Position numbers and translations under genes: made by a program. Below are positions 10,048-19,929 of a DNA stretch of 64,000 nt, piece by piece. How positions within the stretch are numbered: position 1 is the stretch's first letter; each line of letters starts with the position of its first letter. The notes below the pieces were generated by a model that saw nothing but the letters and a program-made list of their open reading frames with translations, ran no database searches and had not been told where the DNA came from. Source of the stretch: Corydoras sp. C115 (lineage: Eukaryota; Chordata; Actinopteri; Siluriformes; Callichthyidae). The stretch is taken from assembly GCA_019802505.1 (NCBI GenBank), contig JAFMOC010000011.1, forward strand, positions 124,001 to 188,000, written 5' to 3'.

Positions 10048-10923
10048 GTGTATGCCGGTATGCACAGCCCGCCGTCCCGGAGCTGTAAAGATGGCTCCAA
10101 TTCAGTGGTGACGGAGTGGTGCGACTCCGATGATGAGTGGATGTGGAGGTGTGGATACGAGTCACTCTGCGCAGAGGAGGGTCTCGATCTGATCGAGATC
10201 TCCGATGACGAGGCGGGCGAGTCGTACCTGTATGGGCATATTCTGCCTATACGAACCCTCCTTAACTCTGAGGAGTTCTGGACTGACGGTCCAGTCCGGT
10301 TCGTTAAACCCCCCCGTTTGCGAGACCCGTCTGTGAATGTGGTCAATCCCCTTGTCTCCCCTGTCCAGTCTGTCTTCCCCGTGCTGTATTCATCTATTGC
10401 TCTGTCTTTGGGTGTGGCGGTAGGGGTCTACCTGTACTGTAGGCAGGATGGCGATCCCGAGGCGGAGGTGGACAGCGAACGGTGTACTGGAGGTGCTGAC
10501 ATGGCCGGCCTGCCAGTGGGCGCTCATCACACCCACATGCCAGTGTGTGCCAGCCGGCCTGGGCACACCAACCCCTCCTGTGCCACCCCTACCACAGCAC
10601 TTCCAGTGTGCGTGCCCGCCGAGGTCCAGTCAGCGGAGGTGCCCGCCGTGGTCCACCCAGCGTGCGTGCCCACCAAGGTCCACCCAGCGTGCGAACCCGC
10701 CGAGGTCCAGCCTGCATGCGAGCCCGCTGAGGCCCCTCCTGCGTGCGTTCCCGGCGAGGTCCCCCCAGCGTGCGTTCCTGCCATGGACCCACCAGCATGC
10801 GCACCTGTGGTGGTGCCTGCGGGGTACGCCGCCGAGCCCGTCCCGGGGCCACACGCAGCCGAGCCCGTCCACAAGGGGCCGCACGCAGCCGAGCCCGTCC
10901 ACAAGGGGCCGCACGCCGCCTAG
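10048..10923 (+). CDS. Unrecognised ORF: acidic head, one membrane segment, Pro/Ala/Cys repeat tail
   Basis: 291 codons. I do not recognise the protein. Residues 22-60 are acidic and Trp/Cys-containing (CDSDDEWMW, IEISDDEAGESY). Residues about 108-131 (VFPVLYSSIALSLGVAVGVYLY) form one plausible membrane span, followed by a charged stretch. From about residue 180 to the end it is built of Pro-Ala-Cys-rich units of about 11 residues (PACEPAEVQ, PACVPGEVP), passing into a 10-residue unit (AAEPVHKGPH). The frame stops at 10923 in mid-repeat, while other frames stay open through the array, so the tail has probably slipped. It follows a candidate LTR and two 'aggtaagcg' motifs (about 9925 and 9979) that look like splice donors. 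It may be an element-encoded protein or repeat-derived noise in its C-terminal half; the non-repeat head and membrane span are the more credible part. Confidence 0.5.
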   Translation: MYAGMHSPPSRSCKDGSNSVVTEWCDSDDEWMWRCGYESLCAEEGLDLIEISDDEAGESYLYGHILPIRTLLNSEEFWTDGPVRFVKPPRLRDPSVNVVNPLVSPVQSVFPVLYSSIALSLGVAVGVYLYCRQDGDPEAEVDSERCTGGADMAGLPVGAHHTHMPVCASRPGHTNPSCATPTTALPVCVPAEVQSAEVPAVVHPACVPTKVHPACEPAEVQPACEPAEAPPACVPGEVPPACVPAMDPPACAPVVVPAGYAAEPVPGPHAAEPVHKGPHAAEPVHKGPHAA

Positions 10924-11228
10924 CCCATCCACAAGGGGCCGCACGCCGCCCAGCCCGTCCACAAGGGCCCGCACGCCGCCGAGCCCGTCCACCAGGGGCG
11001 CTCCCCTCGTTCCACAGTCGGAGGAGCTCTGCTTACCAACGCAGCCAGAGAGCGTGGTCCACTCCTCGTCCGCCGAGGACGTCCACCACTCCTCGTCCAC
11101 CGAGGGCGTCCACCTCGCCATGCAGCCAGAGGGCACACCCCACGGCCCATCCGCAGAGGGTGCCCACCGAACCACACAGCCAGAGGGCGTTCTTCACGCC
11201 TCCCCCGCAGAGGGCGTCCACCCCTCTG
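10606..11228 (+). repeat. GC-rich coding-like minisatellite, first array
   Basis: About 33-base units to 10840 ('ccagcgtgcg...cccgccgaggtc'), then about five 30-base units to 11000 ('gagcccgtccacaagggg'), then 'cagccagagggc' / 'gcagagggcgtccac' units to 11228. This is the most GC-rich stretch of the window. Long open frames exist here on both strands because the unit lengths are multiples of three or lack stops. Confidence 0.85.
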
Positions 11229-11231
11229 CGG

Positions 11232-11683
11232 GGTAAATATACATATGATGTAAGACGTACGCGGCTTTTGTGTTCGGTTTCAGTTTATTGTCTCTATCTG
11301 CAACATGTCGGCCAAGTGATTAATTTGGATGACTTTCGCCACACACACACAGACGCACGCGTGCAGGCAAACACACACACACACACACACACACACGCAA
11401 GCACACACTTGAAAAACAACATAAGGTAAAATGATTTTAATAGTCTGCTGGTGGGCGGCACGGTGGCTTAGTGGTTAGCATGTTCGCCTCTCAGCACTAG
11501 GGATTCCCGGTTCGAATCGCAATCTGGGTGGAGTTTCCATGTTCTCCCCGTGTCCGCGTGCGTTTCCTCCAGGTTCTCCGGTTTCCTCCCACAGTCCAAA
11601 AATATGCATCAAGTCAATTGAATTCTCCAAAATTGCCCCATATAGAGTGTGTCAGTGTGAGTGTGTGCCCAGCGATCGATTGG
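11232..11683 (+). repeat. 452-bp duplicated segment, copy of 13530-14399
   Basis: Matches 13530-14399 nearly base for base, apart from a much shorter CA array. It starts 'ggtaaatatacatatgatg', includes CA repeats with a 'cgcacgcgtgcaggcaaac' island, and ends inside the SINE at 'gatcgattgg'. It interrupts the minisatellite, which resumes at 11684. In the other copy this segment begins at the last base of the candidate host exon 1. Confidence 0.85.
11452..11683 (+). mobile_element. V-SINE, 3'-truncated, carried within the duplicated segment
   Basis: tRNA-like head 'cggcacggtggcttagtggt', B-box 'ggttcgaatcgc', V-SINE core 'tttcctccaggttctccggt', then cut at 'gcgatcgattgg' where the minisatellite takes over. 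It shares private variants with the copy at 14174 (for example 'aaaaatatgcatc'), as expected if it was copied with the segment. Confidence 0.85.
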
Positions 11684-11998
11684 TCACACAGCCAGAGGGC
11701 GCTCTCCACGCCTCGTCCGCAGAGGGCGCCCACAGCCAGAGGGCGTGGTCCACTCCTCGTCCGCTGAGGACGTCCACCACTCCTCGTCCGCCGAGGGCGT
11801 CCACCTCGCCATGCAGCCAGAGGGCACACCCCACGGCCCATCTGCAGAGGGTGCCCACCGAACCGCACAGCCAGAGGGTGTTCTTCACGCCTCCCATGCA
11901 GAGGGCGTCCACCGAGTCACGCAGCCAGAGGGCGCCTGCCGCGCCTCGTCCGGGCCAGGCCACCAGAAGGCGTCTGCCAAGCCTGGCTCAAGGAGGGC
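11684..11998 (+). repeat. Minisatellite, second array
   Basis: Continues the 'cagccagagggc' and 'gcagagggcgtccac' units. Bases about 11731-11915 are a close copy of 11041-11225. In one frame the units read QPEG and SAEGVH motifs. Confidence 0.85.
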
Positions 11999-12008
11999 GG
12001 AGGATTTG

Positions 12009-12047
12009 GGGCACCTGTTCTTCATTGAGTTAATTAACTTTCGTTCA
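12009..12047 (+). repeat. Second copy of the LTR-start-like segment
   Basis: Matches 9624-9660 ('gggcacctgttcttcattga' onward) with one change, then diverges. It is preceded by the purine-rich 'aaggagggcggaggatttgg', which would suit a polypurine tract in front of a 3' LTR. Only this short piece of the LTR is present. Confidence 0.6.
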
Positions 12048-12049
12048 TA

Positions 12050-12353
12050 AATTGTGTCATAAATTCATACCACCGAAGGGGGCAGAAAGCAGGACCTGAT
12101 GGGGGAGAATGTTGAAATGTTCTGGTGGAAGATCTCATAAAAAGGGACTGCTTACGCACATACATAGAAAAAGGACAGCCCATCTAAGGGTTATATACCA
12201 AAGCGGGATCTTTGAGCATTCAGAGCTCTCTCATCAATCGTGGTTGCCCGCCATTGATGATTTTTCCTGTACACTTGGTTGTCTATTCAGTAAAACGCAT
12301 TAATTTCTTTTGGAACAAAACTGCCGACTTTTGACCGTTTATGGGAACATAAC
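12050..12353 (+). mobile_element. Possible polypurine tract plus solo LTR of a retroelement
   Basis: The purine run 'gatgggggagaa' (about 12099-12111) is followed at once by 'tgttgaaatgttctgg', and about 240 bases later a 'gggaacataaca' end occurs, giving a TG...CA span. Inside are a TATA-like 'gttatatacc' and a following 'ctctctcatcaatcg' stretch as in R-U5 regions. No TSD could be made out and no partner LTR is present, so this is tentative. Confidence 0.35.
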
Positions 12354-12474
12354 AGGTTATATTTACTTTTTAACAGTTACATAAAATAAAAAGGTTAACA
12401 GTTGCATAAAAAATAACGTGTTTTATGGCAGCTTTATGGTAAATCTTGGCTCCGCTCTTTTATAAAGTGGATAA

Positions 12475-13115
12475 CCGTGTGTTTTGGGGAGAGTACCACC
12501 TGCCATTAGATCGGTTTTGGATACTGGAGAGATGCACTGTACAGTAATTACGTCTGCCATTAAAATAAAATGTCCCTGTGTCAGATATATTGATGGAACC
12601 ATCCTGCCAATGCTCCGGTTTTTAGTTTAACATATTGAATAAAATGCATTGTGAACTGCATTTTTTTTTTATGATAGAAGAGTTTGTAATATGTATATAT
12701 GATAATTAAAAGTCTGTGAAAAACAGTTATTACAAAATTGCCCTTACTTCAAAATGTACAAAGATTCATAACCATAATAAATAAATCCAAATTAAATATT
12801 TATATAAACAAGATAAATCATAAATCATAATTCCATGTTCATGAACATTATAATACATATGATATAAAAAGAAAAATGATTTGTGGTTTACAGCGTGTGA
12901 TTTAAATAATATTGCTCCTTGTGAACATTTTATATTTATTAATATTATTAAAAAGTCATTTTTGGGAGGTCTATAAGTAATAGCATCATAAACACGCAGC
13001 TGAAGGAATCTATAATATTAGGTGACGTAATGTGACTTGGTTTCTGCACAGCACCTTCTCCCAAGTATCCAAAACCGATCTAATGGCAGGTGAAACCCTA
13101 TCCCAATAACACCCC
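12475..13115. repeat. Inverted-repeat (MITE-like) element, unclassified
   Basis: Bases 12497-12526 and 13063-13092 are inverted copies (30 bases, one small gap), starting 'cacctgccattagatcggtt' on the left. Weaker inverted similarity extends some 20 bases outward and 25 inward. The 535 bases between them are AT-rich with no ORF. Exact ends and TSD were not resolved. Confidence 0.6.
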
Positions 13116-13440
13116 GCTATTCGCTTTACAATTTATTTATCATGCAACTGACGTAAATATAACACAAAAAGCCATAAAAGCACCGTCGTTATCTCAAGAA
13201 AAATCTCGTGATGACGACTTAAAAAAACACGTAACAAATAACATGACTTCTCTGGACTTTCGAAAAAGGAATGTTTTTGAATCCGTAAAAATGCTTTTGC
13301 CTTTTTTCTTTATAGTGGCGAAAAAGTTTTTAAACATATTCCTGTCCAGTAAGTGGCAGTAACTCACTAGCTTGATGTCACCCGCTTAAAAAACGGAAGA
13401 AGAAGAGGTAGCAGCGTTGCCGTTGTCTACTATATGGCCT
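13116..13440. other. No gene recognised upstream of candidate exon 1
   Basis: A 90-codon frame (13090-13362, +) has no domain. The motif pair 'cgtcgttatctcaagaaaaa' and 'tctcgtgatgacgactt' looks like the inverted ends of an old DNA-transposon scrap. The last 100 bases before 13504 may hold the promoter of the candidate gene; no TATA box at a convincing distance. Confidence 0.4.
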
Positions 13441-13503
13441 ACAGTAGGTGTGAGTAAACTGTCTGTTCAATCTGCTGCTACTTAGTTGAACACAACGGAT
13501 AAA

Positions 13504-13530
13504 ATGGCTTCCTCGAATCAGACAGAAGAG
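13504..13530 (+). CDS. Candidate host gene, first coding exon (MASSNQTEE)
   Basis: Nine codons from an ATG in good context (gataaaATGGCT), followed directly by a splice donor, GAG|gtaaat. The next candidate exon (25320-25364) starts in phase 0, so the two join in frame to give a hydrophilic Ser/Thr/Glu-rich N-terminus. The 100 bases upstream are non-repetitive and moderately GC-rich, which would suit a 5' UTR. I cannot name the gene. The exon is short, so the call depends on the ATG-donor arrangement and the matching phase; transcript data would settle it. Confidence 0.4.
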
Positions 13531-13637
13531 GTAAATATACATATGATGTAAGACGTAGGCGGCTTTTGTGTTCGGTTTCAGTTTATTGTCTCTATCTGCA
13601 ACATGTCGGCCAAGTGACTAATTTGGATGACTTTCGC

Positions 13638-13711
13638 CACACACACACAGACGCACGCGTGCAGGCAAACACACACACACACACACACACACAGACACAC
13701 ACACACAGACA

Positions 13712-13756
<45 letters not shown>

Positions 13757-14017
13757 ACACACACAGACGCACGCGTGCAGGCAAACACACACACACAGAC
13801 ACACACACACAGACACACACACACACACACAGACACACACACACACACAGACACACACACACACAGACACACACACAGACACACACACACAGACGCACGC
13901 GTGCAGGCAAACACACACAGACACACACAGACACACACAGACACACACACACACACACACACACAGACACACACAGACAGACGCACGCGCGCGCGCACAC
14001 ACACACGCAGACATACG

Positions 14018-14049
<32 letters not shown>

Positions 14050-14132
14050 GACGCACGCGTGCAGGCAAATACACACACACAGACAGACGCACGCGCGCGC
14101 GCGCACATACACACACACGCAAACACACACTT
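13638..14132. repeat. About 0.5 kb (CA)n array with a repeated 22-bp island
   Basis: CA and CACAGA dinucleotide runs, interrupted by the same island 'agacgcacgcgtgcaggcaa' at about 13650, 13765, 13891 and 14050, and by two 'acgcacgcgcgcgc' stretches near 13980-14020 and 14087. Alternating purine-pyrimidine sequence of this length can adopt Z-DNA. Open frames of 119-201 codons here are artefacts of the repeat. Confidence 0.95.
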
Positions 14133-14173
14133 GAAAAACAACATAAGGTAAAATGATTTTAATAGTCTGCTGG

Positions 14174-14512
14174 TGGGTGGCACGGTGGCTTAGTGGTTAG
14201 CATGTTCGCCTCTCAGCGCTAGGGATTCCCGGTTCGAATCGCAATCTGGGTGGAGTTTCCATGTTCTCCCCGTGTCCGCGTAGGTTTCCTCCAGGTTCTC
14301 CGGTTTCCTCCCACAGTCCAAAAATATGCATCAAGTCAATTGAACTCTCCAAAATAGCCCCATATAGAGTGTGTCAGTGTGTGCCCAGCGATCGATTGGC
14401 GCCCTGTCCTGGGTGTATCTGCCCAGCGCCCGAAACGTTCTCCCCTGGATGGGCATGGGGAATACCACCGCGACCCTACTAGAGGGTAAAGCGGAAGATA
14501 ATGGATGGATGG
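14174..14512 (+). mobile_element. Full-length V-SINE-type SINE with 12-bp TSD
   Basis: tRNA-like head with A box ('tagtggttagca') and B box ('ggttcgaatcg'), the conserved V-SINE core ('gtttcctccaggttctccgg...cacagtcc'), a family-specific body and a GGAT-repeat tail. Flanked by atagtctgctgg at 14162-14173 and 14513-14524. The head would serve as an internal RNA polymerase III promoter. This copy and the one at 34224 define the family ends. Confidence 0.9.
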
Positions 14513-14641
14513 ATAGTCTGCTGGCGTTCTTACTAGAACAATGTTAAAGAAGCCCAAAGGAAACATCTAAGCAGTATAATGGCAAATTTGGATAACCCAC
14601 GTGTTGTTTAAAACCATCAACTCTGTTCTAAGGGCCAGTCA

Positions 14642-15630
14642 TAGGGCTGCAACTAACGATTATTTTGATAATCTATTAATCGGTCGATTCTTTTTCTTTC
14701 TTTTGATTAACCGATGAATCAGATAAATGTAATTTTTTTCATGTCTTTACATTTACATTTAGTCATTTAGCAGACGCTTTTATCCAAAGCAATTTACAAA
14801 TGAGAACATCATTTACAATGAGAAGTCAGTAGTTATGAAGAAAACCGGCTACACTGTAGAATTATTAAGCAGGTCAGTAAATGTCTGTTTTTATTTACAG
14901 TATGAGTTTAAGGCATCCAAGTAGCCCCAAGAGCAATTAAACACAAATCTCAAACACACTGGCACAATATGTAGCATAGTGTGAAAAATAATTGCACAAG
15001 TTTGTGTAATTGTAATGTTACCTAATCCCCATCCATCACTCCCATAGAGTGCAGTGTCTTCACTCATATTTCATCAAAAAATTAAAACGTGAAGCTTGAC
15101 ATTGTGTATAAGTTGTATGTATTTATAAAGCACATTTAAACACTGCTTAATTAAATTAAATTAAACGAAAATATAAAGTAACACACGCTCTCCATCACTG
15201 TCACTATCCAGTTAACAACCAAAAACTGCATGAAGCGTGCTCCGCTTGTCTCATAGTGAGTGCACCGTTACATTGATTCACTTCAAAACTAAAGAAACTT
15301 GGGATATTGTAGTGATTTACTCTGTTATTAAGCTCCTTCATCCTCATCGATGACTCCAACATGTTTAGTTTCAGGTGGTGCATTATCAGCGTGGAGCTTG
15401 CATGTTACACGCTCTTTAGTTGTGTGAAGCATGAAGTGCTCCCGCAGTTTTGATTATTTAAATGGAAGCTGCCTCGTTCTGTTCAAGCTGCAATTTTTTT
15501 TCCAGAGTTGATGAAGCGCTGCAAGTGACATAAGCGGTTACGAGATTGCAAGTGCGAACAAATCAAATCGATAACGAAATTTGTTATCGACACTTTTCAT
15601 AATCAATTTTATTGATTCGTTTTAGCCCTA
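14642..15630. mobile_element. Non-autonomous hAT element, TAGGGCTGCAAC family, 989 bp
   Basis: Ends 'tagggctgcaactaacgatt' and '...cgttttagcccta', flanked by a perfect 8-bp TSD gccagtca (14634-14641, 15631-15638). An 8-bp TSD indicates the hAT superfamily. No ORF. It contains a captured L2 3' end in reverse (about 14751-14880: 'catttagtcatttagcagac'). The left end carries nested palindromic 'attaatcggtcgatt' motifs. Sister copies: 18822, 19148, 41167, 58632. Confidence 0.9.
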
Positions 15631-15689
15631 GCCAGTCAGCCAGTTTATTTAGAAGATTCCCCATAAATGTGTAATTTTCTGCTTTTTTT

Positions 15690-16106
15690 TTTTTATAAGG
15701 TTGTCAAGAGCTCTTATCACAGCTCCTGCCTTTGACCCCTCTGATGCTGCTCTTAGCCTGGCTGTGTTTTATACATTTAAGATGGTGACTCTGTCGCTCC
15801 TTAGAAGTTGTTGTGGGCCTTATAAACCTTCGTGTTCCCCATGTGATGCTGTGCCTCTTCCTCCTCACTTTTTTAAAGAGTTTTTTTCCCTGTATAGGGC
15901 AGCATGTTTTAATCATTATCAACAGCAATCTGTCCTGTAGTGTTGTTCTTGAGCATTTTAAATGTGGTGTAGTGCTGCTCCTGCTTAAAGATAACTGGTT
16001 TTGTTCACATGGTTTCCCAAGGCCAATTTCCAAGCTTTTTTCCAAGTTTTTTCAATCTGTTTTTAAAACTCTGCATAGTACAGAGCCTGTGTTGATTAAG
16101 GTTTAA
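15690..16106 (+). pseudogene. LINE reverse-transcriptase fragment (L2/Rex1-like)
   Basis: Broken frames show VVLEHFKCGVVLLLLK, then PRPISKL (the conserved start of RT) and FKTLHSTEPVLIKV, which is the motif that precedes the RT finger-palm in Jockey-group LINEs. Only about 130 codons survive, without the active site. Confidence 0.65.
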
Positions 16107-16139
16107 AATTATCTCCTCCTGGCCAATGACATCATGTGA

Positions 16140-17920
16140 TGCTTCTGCATTTGTGTGTGTGTGATTTACGTTACTTGCAATGTTGTAACCGCTTACATCA
16201 CCTGCAGTGCTTAAAAAAAAAAAGAAAAAAAAGAGCAGGTTGAACGGAATGTGGCGGAGCGGAGGTGAAATCTGCCAAACAAGTAGGGCTGCAACAACGA
16301 ATCGATAAAAATCGATTATCTAAAGTATCGATAATAATGAATTTCCATTATCAATTCGTTGGGTAGCGCGATTTCCACGTTACTCTCAATCGTAACCGCT
16401 TACGTCACCTGCAGCGCTTCAATAACGCTGGAAAATAATAGCGGGTTGAACGGAACGTGGCGGAGTCTGCAAAACAAGTTGATAAATCGTACAAGTTAAA
16501 CACAGCCAACGCAGAAAAAAGCTCTGGTTTAAATCCAAACTGCTGGAGCTTCACACAAATAAAGAATGTGGGACATGCAGCTCTGCGAACATGAACTGAG
16601 CTCTGCGAACATGAACGCAGCACCACGGTGATGATACACCACCTAAAACTGAACATGCTGGAGTCACCGATGTGGATGAAGCTGAACAGAACTAACAGTT
16701 CATTAGTTTTGAAGTAAATCAACGTCACACTATGAGACCGGCAGAGCAGCTTCATGCTGTATTTGGTTGTTAACTGGATAATAACAGCGATAGAGAACGT
16801 GTCTTAACGTCCGTGTCTTAACATCCGTATTTCCCAGGACATGTCTGTATGTCACGTTTTTTTTTAAAGTGAGGAAATGTCCTGGTTTTCAGCGTATCAA
16901 TAGCCATTTAAATGACCTTCATTGGAACATTAAATGTCCCGGCACTGGGACACTGCGTGCGGCGCTGCGTGGCATTCCGCAAGCAACATGTCCAATTGAC
17001 ATTTCACACAAGAGGTTTTTTTTTTTTTTTGTTAACTGGCTAATTTGTTAATTTTTTTTCAATAGCTGATTGTTCATTAGTTCATTTGTTAATTTATTTT
17101 TTCCAATAGGCTACAGAACAGACAATATTTGGTTCATTACTGAGGGCAACTGAGTATCATGTGTTATTTGGAGTTGAATTGAGGGATGTTTAGATGATGC
17201 ATTATCTCTTTCATTGTGCTTTTCATTAATTACAGGAAATGTTTACTTAAACATTTTGAATAAAATTACTATATTTAATACTATACTATAGAATAATTTT
17301 ACTGAAAAACATGCAAACTTTGCGAAATTGATTTGAACTGCACTGAGCACCACGGTGATGATGCACCACTTGAAACTAAACATGTTGGAGCTGCCGATAA
17401 GGATGAAGGAGCTCAACAGCAGAGCACATCACTACAATATCCTGAGTTCCTTTAGTTTTAAAGTGAATCAAGGTAACGGTGCATTCTATGTGAACCGGCA
17501 GATCATGCTTCATGCTGTTTTTGGTTGTTAACTGGATAATGACAGTGATGGAGAATGTGTTACTTTTTATTTTCATTTAATTAGCTTAAGCAGTGTTTAA
17601 ATGTGCTTTATAAATACATACAACTTGTACACAATGATGCTAATTAATGATCAAGCTTTAATTTTCTGACAAAGTATGAGTGAAGACACTGCACTCTATG
17701 GGAGTGAGGTAGGATGAATTGCATTGAGGGGAATTAAGTAACATATTAGAGCTACTCAAATTTGTGTAACTTAGTAGTTTTTTCACACGCAATTCTACAT
17801 ATTGTCAGTGTGTGTGAGATTTGTGTTTAATTGCGCTTTGGGCTACTTGGATGCTTTAAACTCATACATTAAATTTCTTTATTAAATAGGTCAATAAATG
17901 TCTGGTTTTATTTAAAGTCG
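16140..17920. mobile_element. Two joined hAT fragments of the TAGGGCTGCAAC family (reverse orientation)
   Basis: 16140-16283 and 17315-17920 match the interior of the 14642/24417 subtype. In between, 16284-17314 begins with an intact terminus 'tagggctgcaacaacgaatc' and matches the subtype seen at 58632-59857 read backwards. The inner piece lacks its other end. The arrangement looks like one copy inserted into another followed by deletion, but no TSD confirms it. Confidence 0.7.
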
Positions 17921-18821
17921 GTCAACCAACTTCTCATTTAGGAAATGTCTATTTAGTGTATACATATTAAAGAATATACAATATTATATATTGCATGTAT
18001 TATAAATACTTATTAAGAGAGCACATCCAGATAAGTGTCATACAGTATTGGTCTCAGGAGAGGATAGGAATATGGTTTTTTGTAACACTGATGTTTGTTT
18101 CTCTGTATTTTTACGTGTCTGATGTCTGATAGTCCACTGTGCACGACTGAAACCCTCAACGACGTGTTTTATCCGTTTTCGCTTTAAGGATGTGGTGGAG
18201 TATCATGTAGCGTAAATTTTAAAAGGTTTTGTGAGATGTGCCGGTGTTTGGAAAAAGTATTAACGTATGTATATTTTATATGTTTATTTTTAAAGATTAT
18301 ACTATAATTTACTGTATTTAATATTGTACAAGGTACCCTCCATTTTATAGTTGCTTATTATCTATATTATTCTTATTTTGTTTTCTTTTGCTGTATTTGC
18401 ATTGTATTGTTAAACAAAAACACAGCTATAAATATTAGAACAAAATGTAACTGGAAATGTTATTTACATGTAGTACATGTGTAAAACTTAATTAAAACAT
18501 TAAATTAGTTAAATTAAACTAAGGTTTTAGAGTTTCCTTAGTTGTATGTGATATTGATTGGTTGATTGCTGATTTTTACTGTTCGTCCTTCAGATGATGA
18601 CAGGCTGTAACATATTTAGCTGCTTGTATTATGACTTCTATTTTTCTCCTAATATGCATGTATGTATGTTTCTCTGTGCTGCTGTGATGTTAAAACTCTG
18701 GAGACATGCTGCACACTTTATTCATACACTATGAGATTCATAATTGTAGCAGTTAGAAAGTGTAACTTCGTCTATATATCAGCAGATGGGCAGTGAGAGC
18801 CGCTTCTCTCTCTCTCTCTTA
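17921..18821. other. No gene or recognisable element; intron-like AT-rich DNA
   Basis: Nothing recognised except a short CT microsatellite at about 18804-18820 directly before the next hAT. Confidence 0.5.
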
Positions 18822-19929
18822 TAGGGCTGCAACTAACGATTATTTTAATAATTGATTAATCAGTCGATTATTTTTCCGATTAATTAAAAAAATATATTTC
18901 CCCGTCTTTATTCAGAAACAGAACATTAAATAACAAAGCAAATAATTGATTACAATAATTAAATAATCCATCCATCCATTATCTTCCACTTAAAGGAAGT
19001 GGAACTTCCAACTCCTCTTCTAGGGTCCGTGGGTGGGGGTCTCGGGAGCTGGGTAGATACACCCAGGACAGGGCGCCAATCTATCGCTGCACACACACAA
19101 ACACACTCTATATGGGGCAATTTGGAAAATTCAATTGACCTTGAATCTAGGGTTGCAACAACGAATCGATTAAATCGATTATGAAAAGTGTCTAACAAAT
19201 TTCGTTATCGATTCATTGGGTTGCACGATTTCCGCGTTACTCGCAATGTCGTAACCGATTACGTCACCTGCAGCGCTTCAATAATGCTGGAAAAAAAATA
19301 GCGGGTTGAACAGAATGAGCTGGAATCTGCAAAACAAGTTGATAAATCGTACAAATGAAACACAGCCAACGCATAAAAAAAAAAGCTTCAGTTTAAATCA
19401 TCAAAACTGCGGGAGCTTCATCGCTTGACACAAATAATGTGTAACATGCAAGCTCTTCGAAAATGAATTGACATGCACGCAGCACCACGCTGATAATGCA
19501 CCACCTGAAACTAAACATTCTGGAGTCACCGATGAGGATGAAGCTCAACAGCAGAGTAAATCACTACAATATCCCGAGTTTCTTTTGTTTTGCAGTAAAT
19601 CAACGTAACGCTGCACTCACTATGAGATCGGCATAGCACAGCTCATGATGTTTTTGGTTGTTAACTGGATAATAACATTGATGGAGAAAGTGTGTTACTT
19701 TATATTTTCGTTTAATTACCTTAAGCAGTGTTTAAATACATACAACTTGTACACAATGGTGGTAATTAATGTTCAAGTTTTACGTTTTGGAGGAAGATGG
19801 CGGCTAGTGAGTAGGACGTGTATGGTCTCCGATACTTTTTTTTAGTCCCAACGATTCTGTCTTCTTTTTCATCTGTAATATTACTTCTGTCTGACTAAAG
19901 TGCTTGGAAGGTCTTTTCTTAATTTAAAT

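Noticed and set aside
10527..11221. Antisense and alternative frames over the minisatellite (up to 181 codons)
   Set aside because: GC-rich units without stops keep most frames open; only the frame with a non-repeat N-terminal part (10048-10923) was kept.
9609..12353. Single retroelement spanning both LTR-like blocks and belonging to the gypsy element
   Set aside because: The sequences at 9609-9943 and 12114-12353 differ from each other and from the region before the gypsy primer site, so one element cannot be assembled from them.
13090..13362. 90-codon ORF upstream of candidate exon 1
   Set aside because: No domain, overlaps the inverted-repeat element and a transposon scrap, composition like random AT-rich DNA.
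13650..14070. Regularly spaced islands resembling a CRISPR array
   Set aside because: The repeated islands sit in CA microsatellite and the 'spacers' are CA repeats; the genome is vertebrate.
13566..14183. Long frames (119-201 codons) on both strands over the CA array
   Set aside because: They are Thr-His or Cys-Val repeats dictated by the dinucleotide repeat; no domain and open in several frames at once.
14174..14250. tRNA gene
   Set aside because: A and B boxes belong to a SINE head with a SINE body, tail and TSD; no intact cloverleaf was evident.
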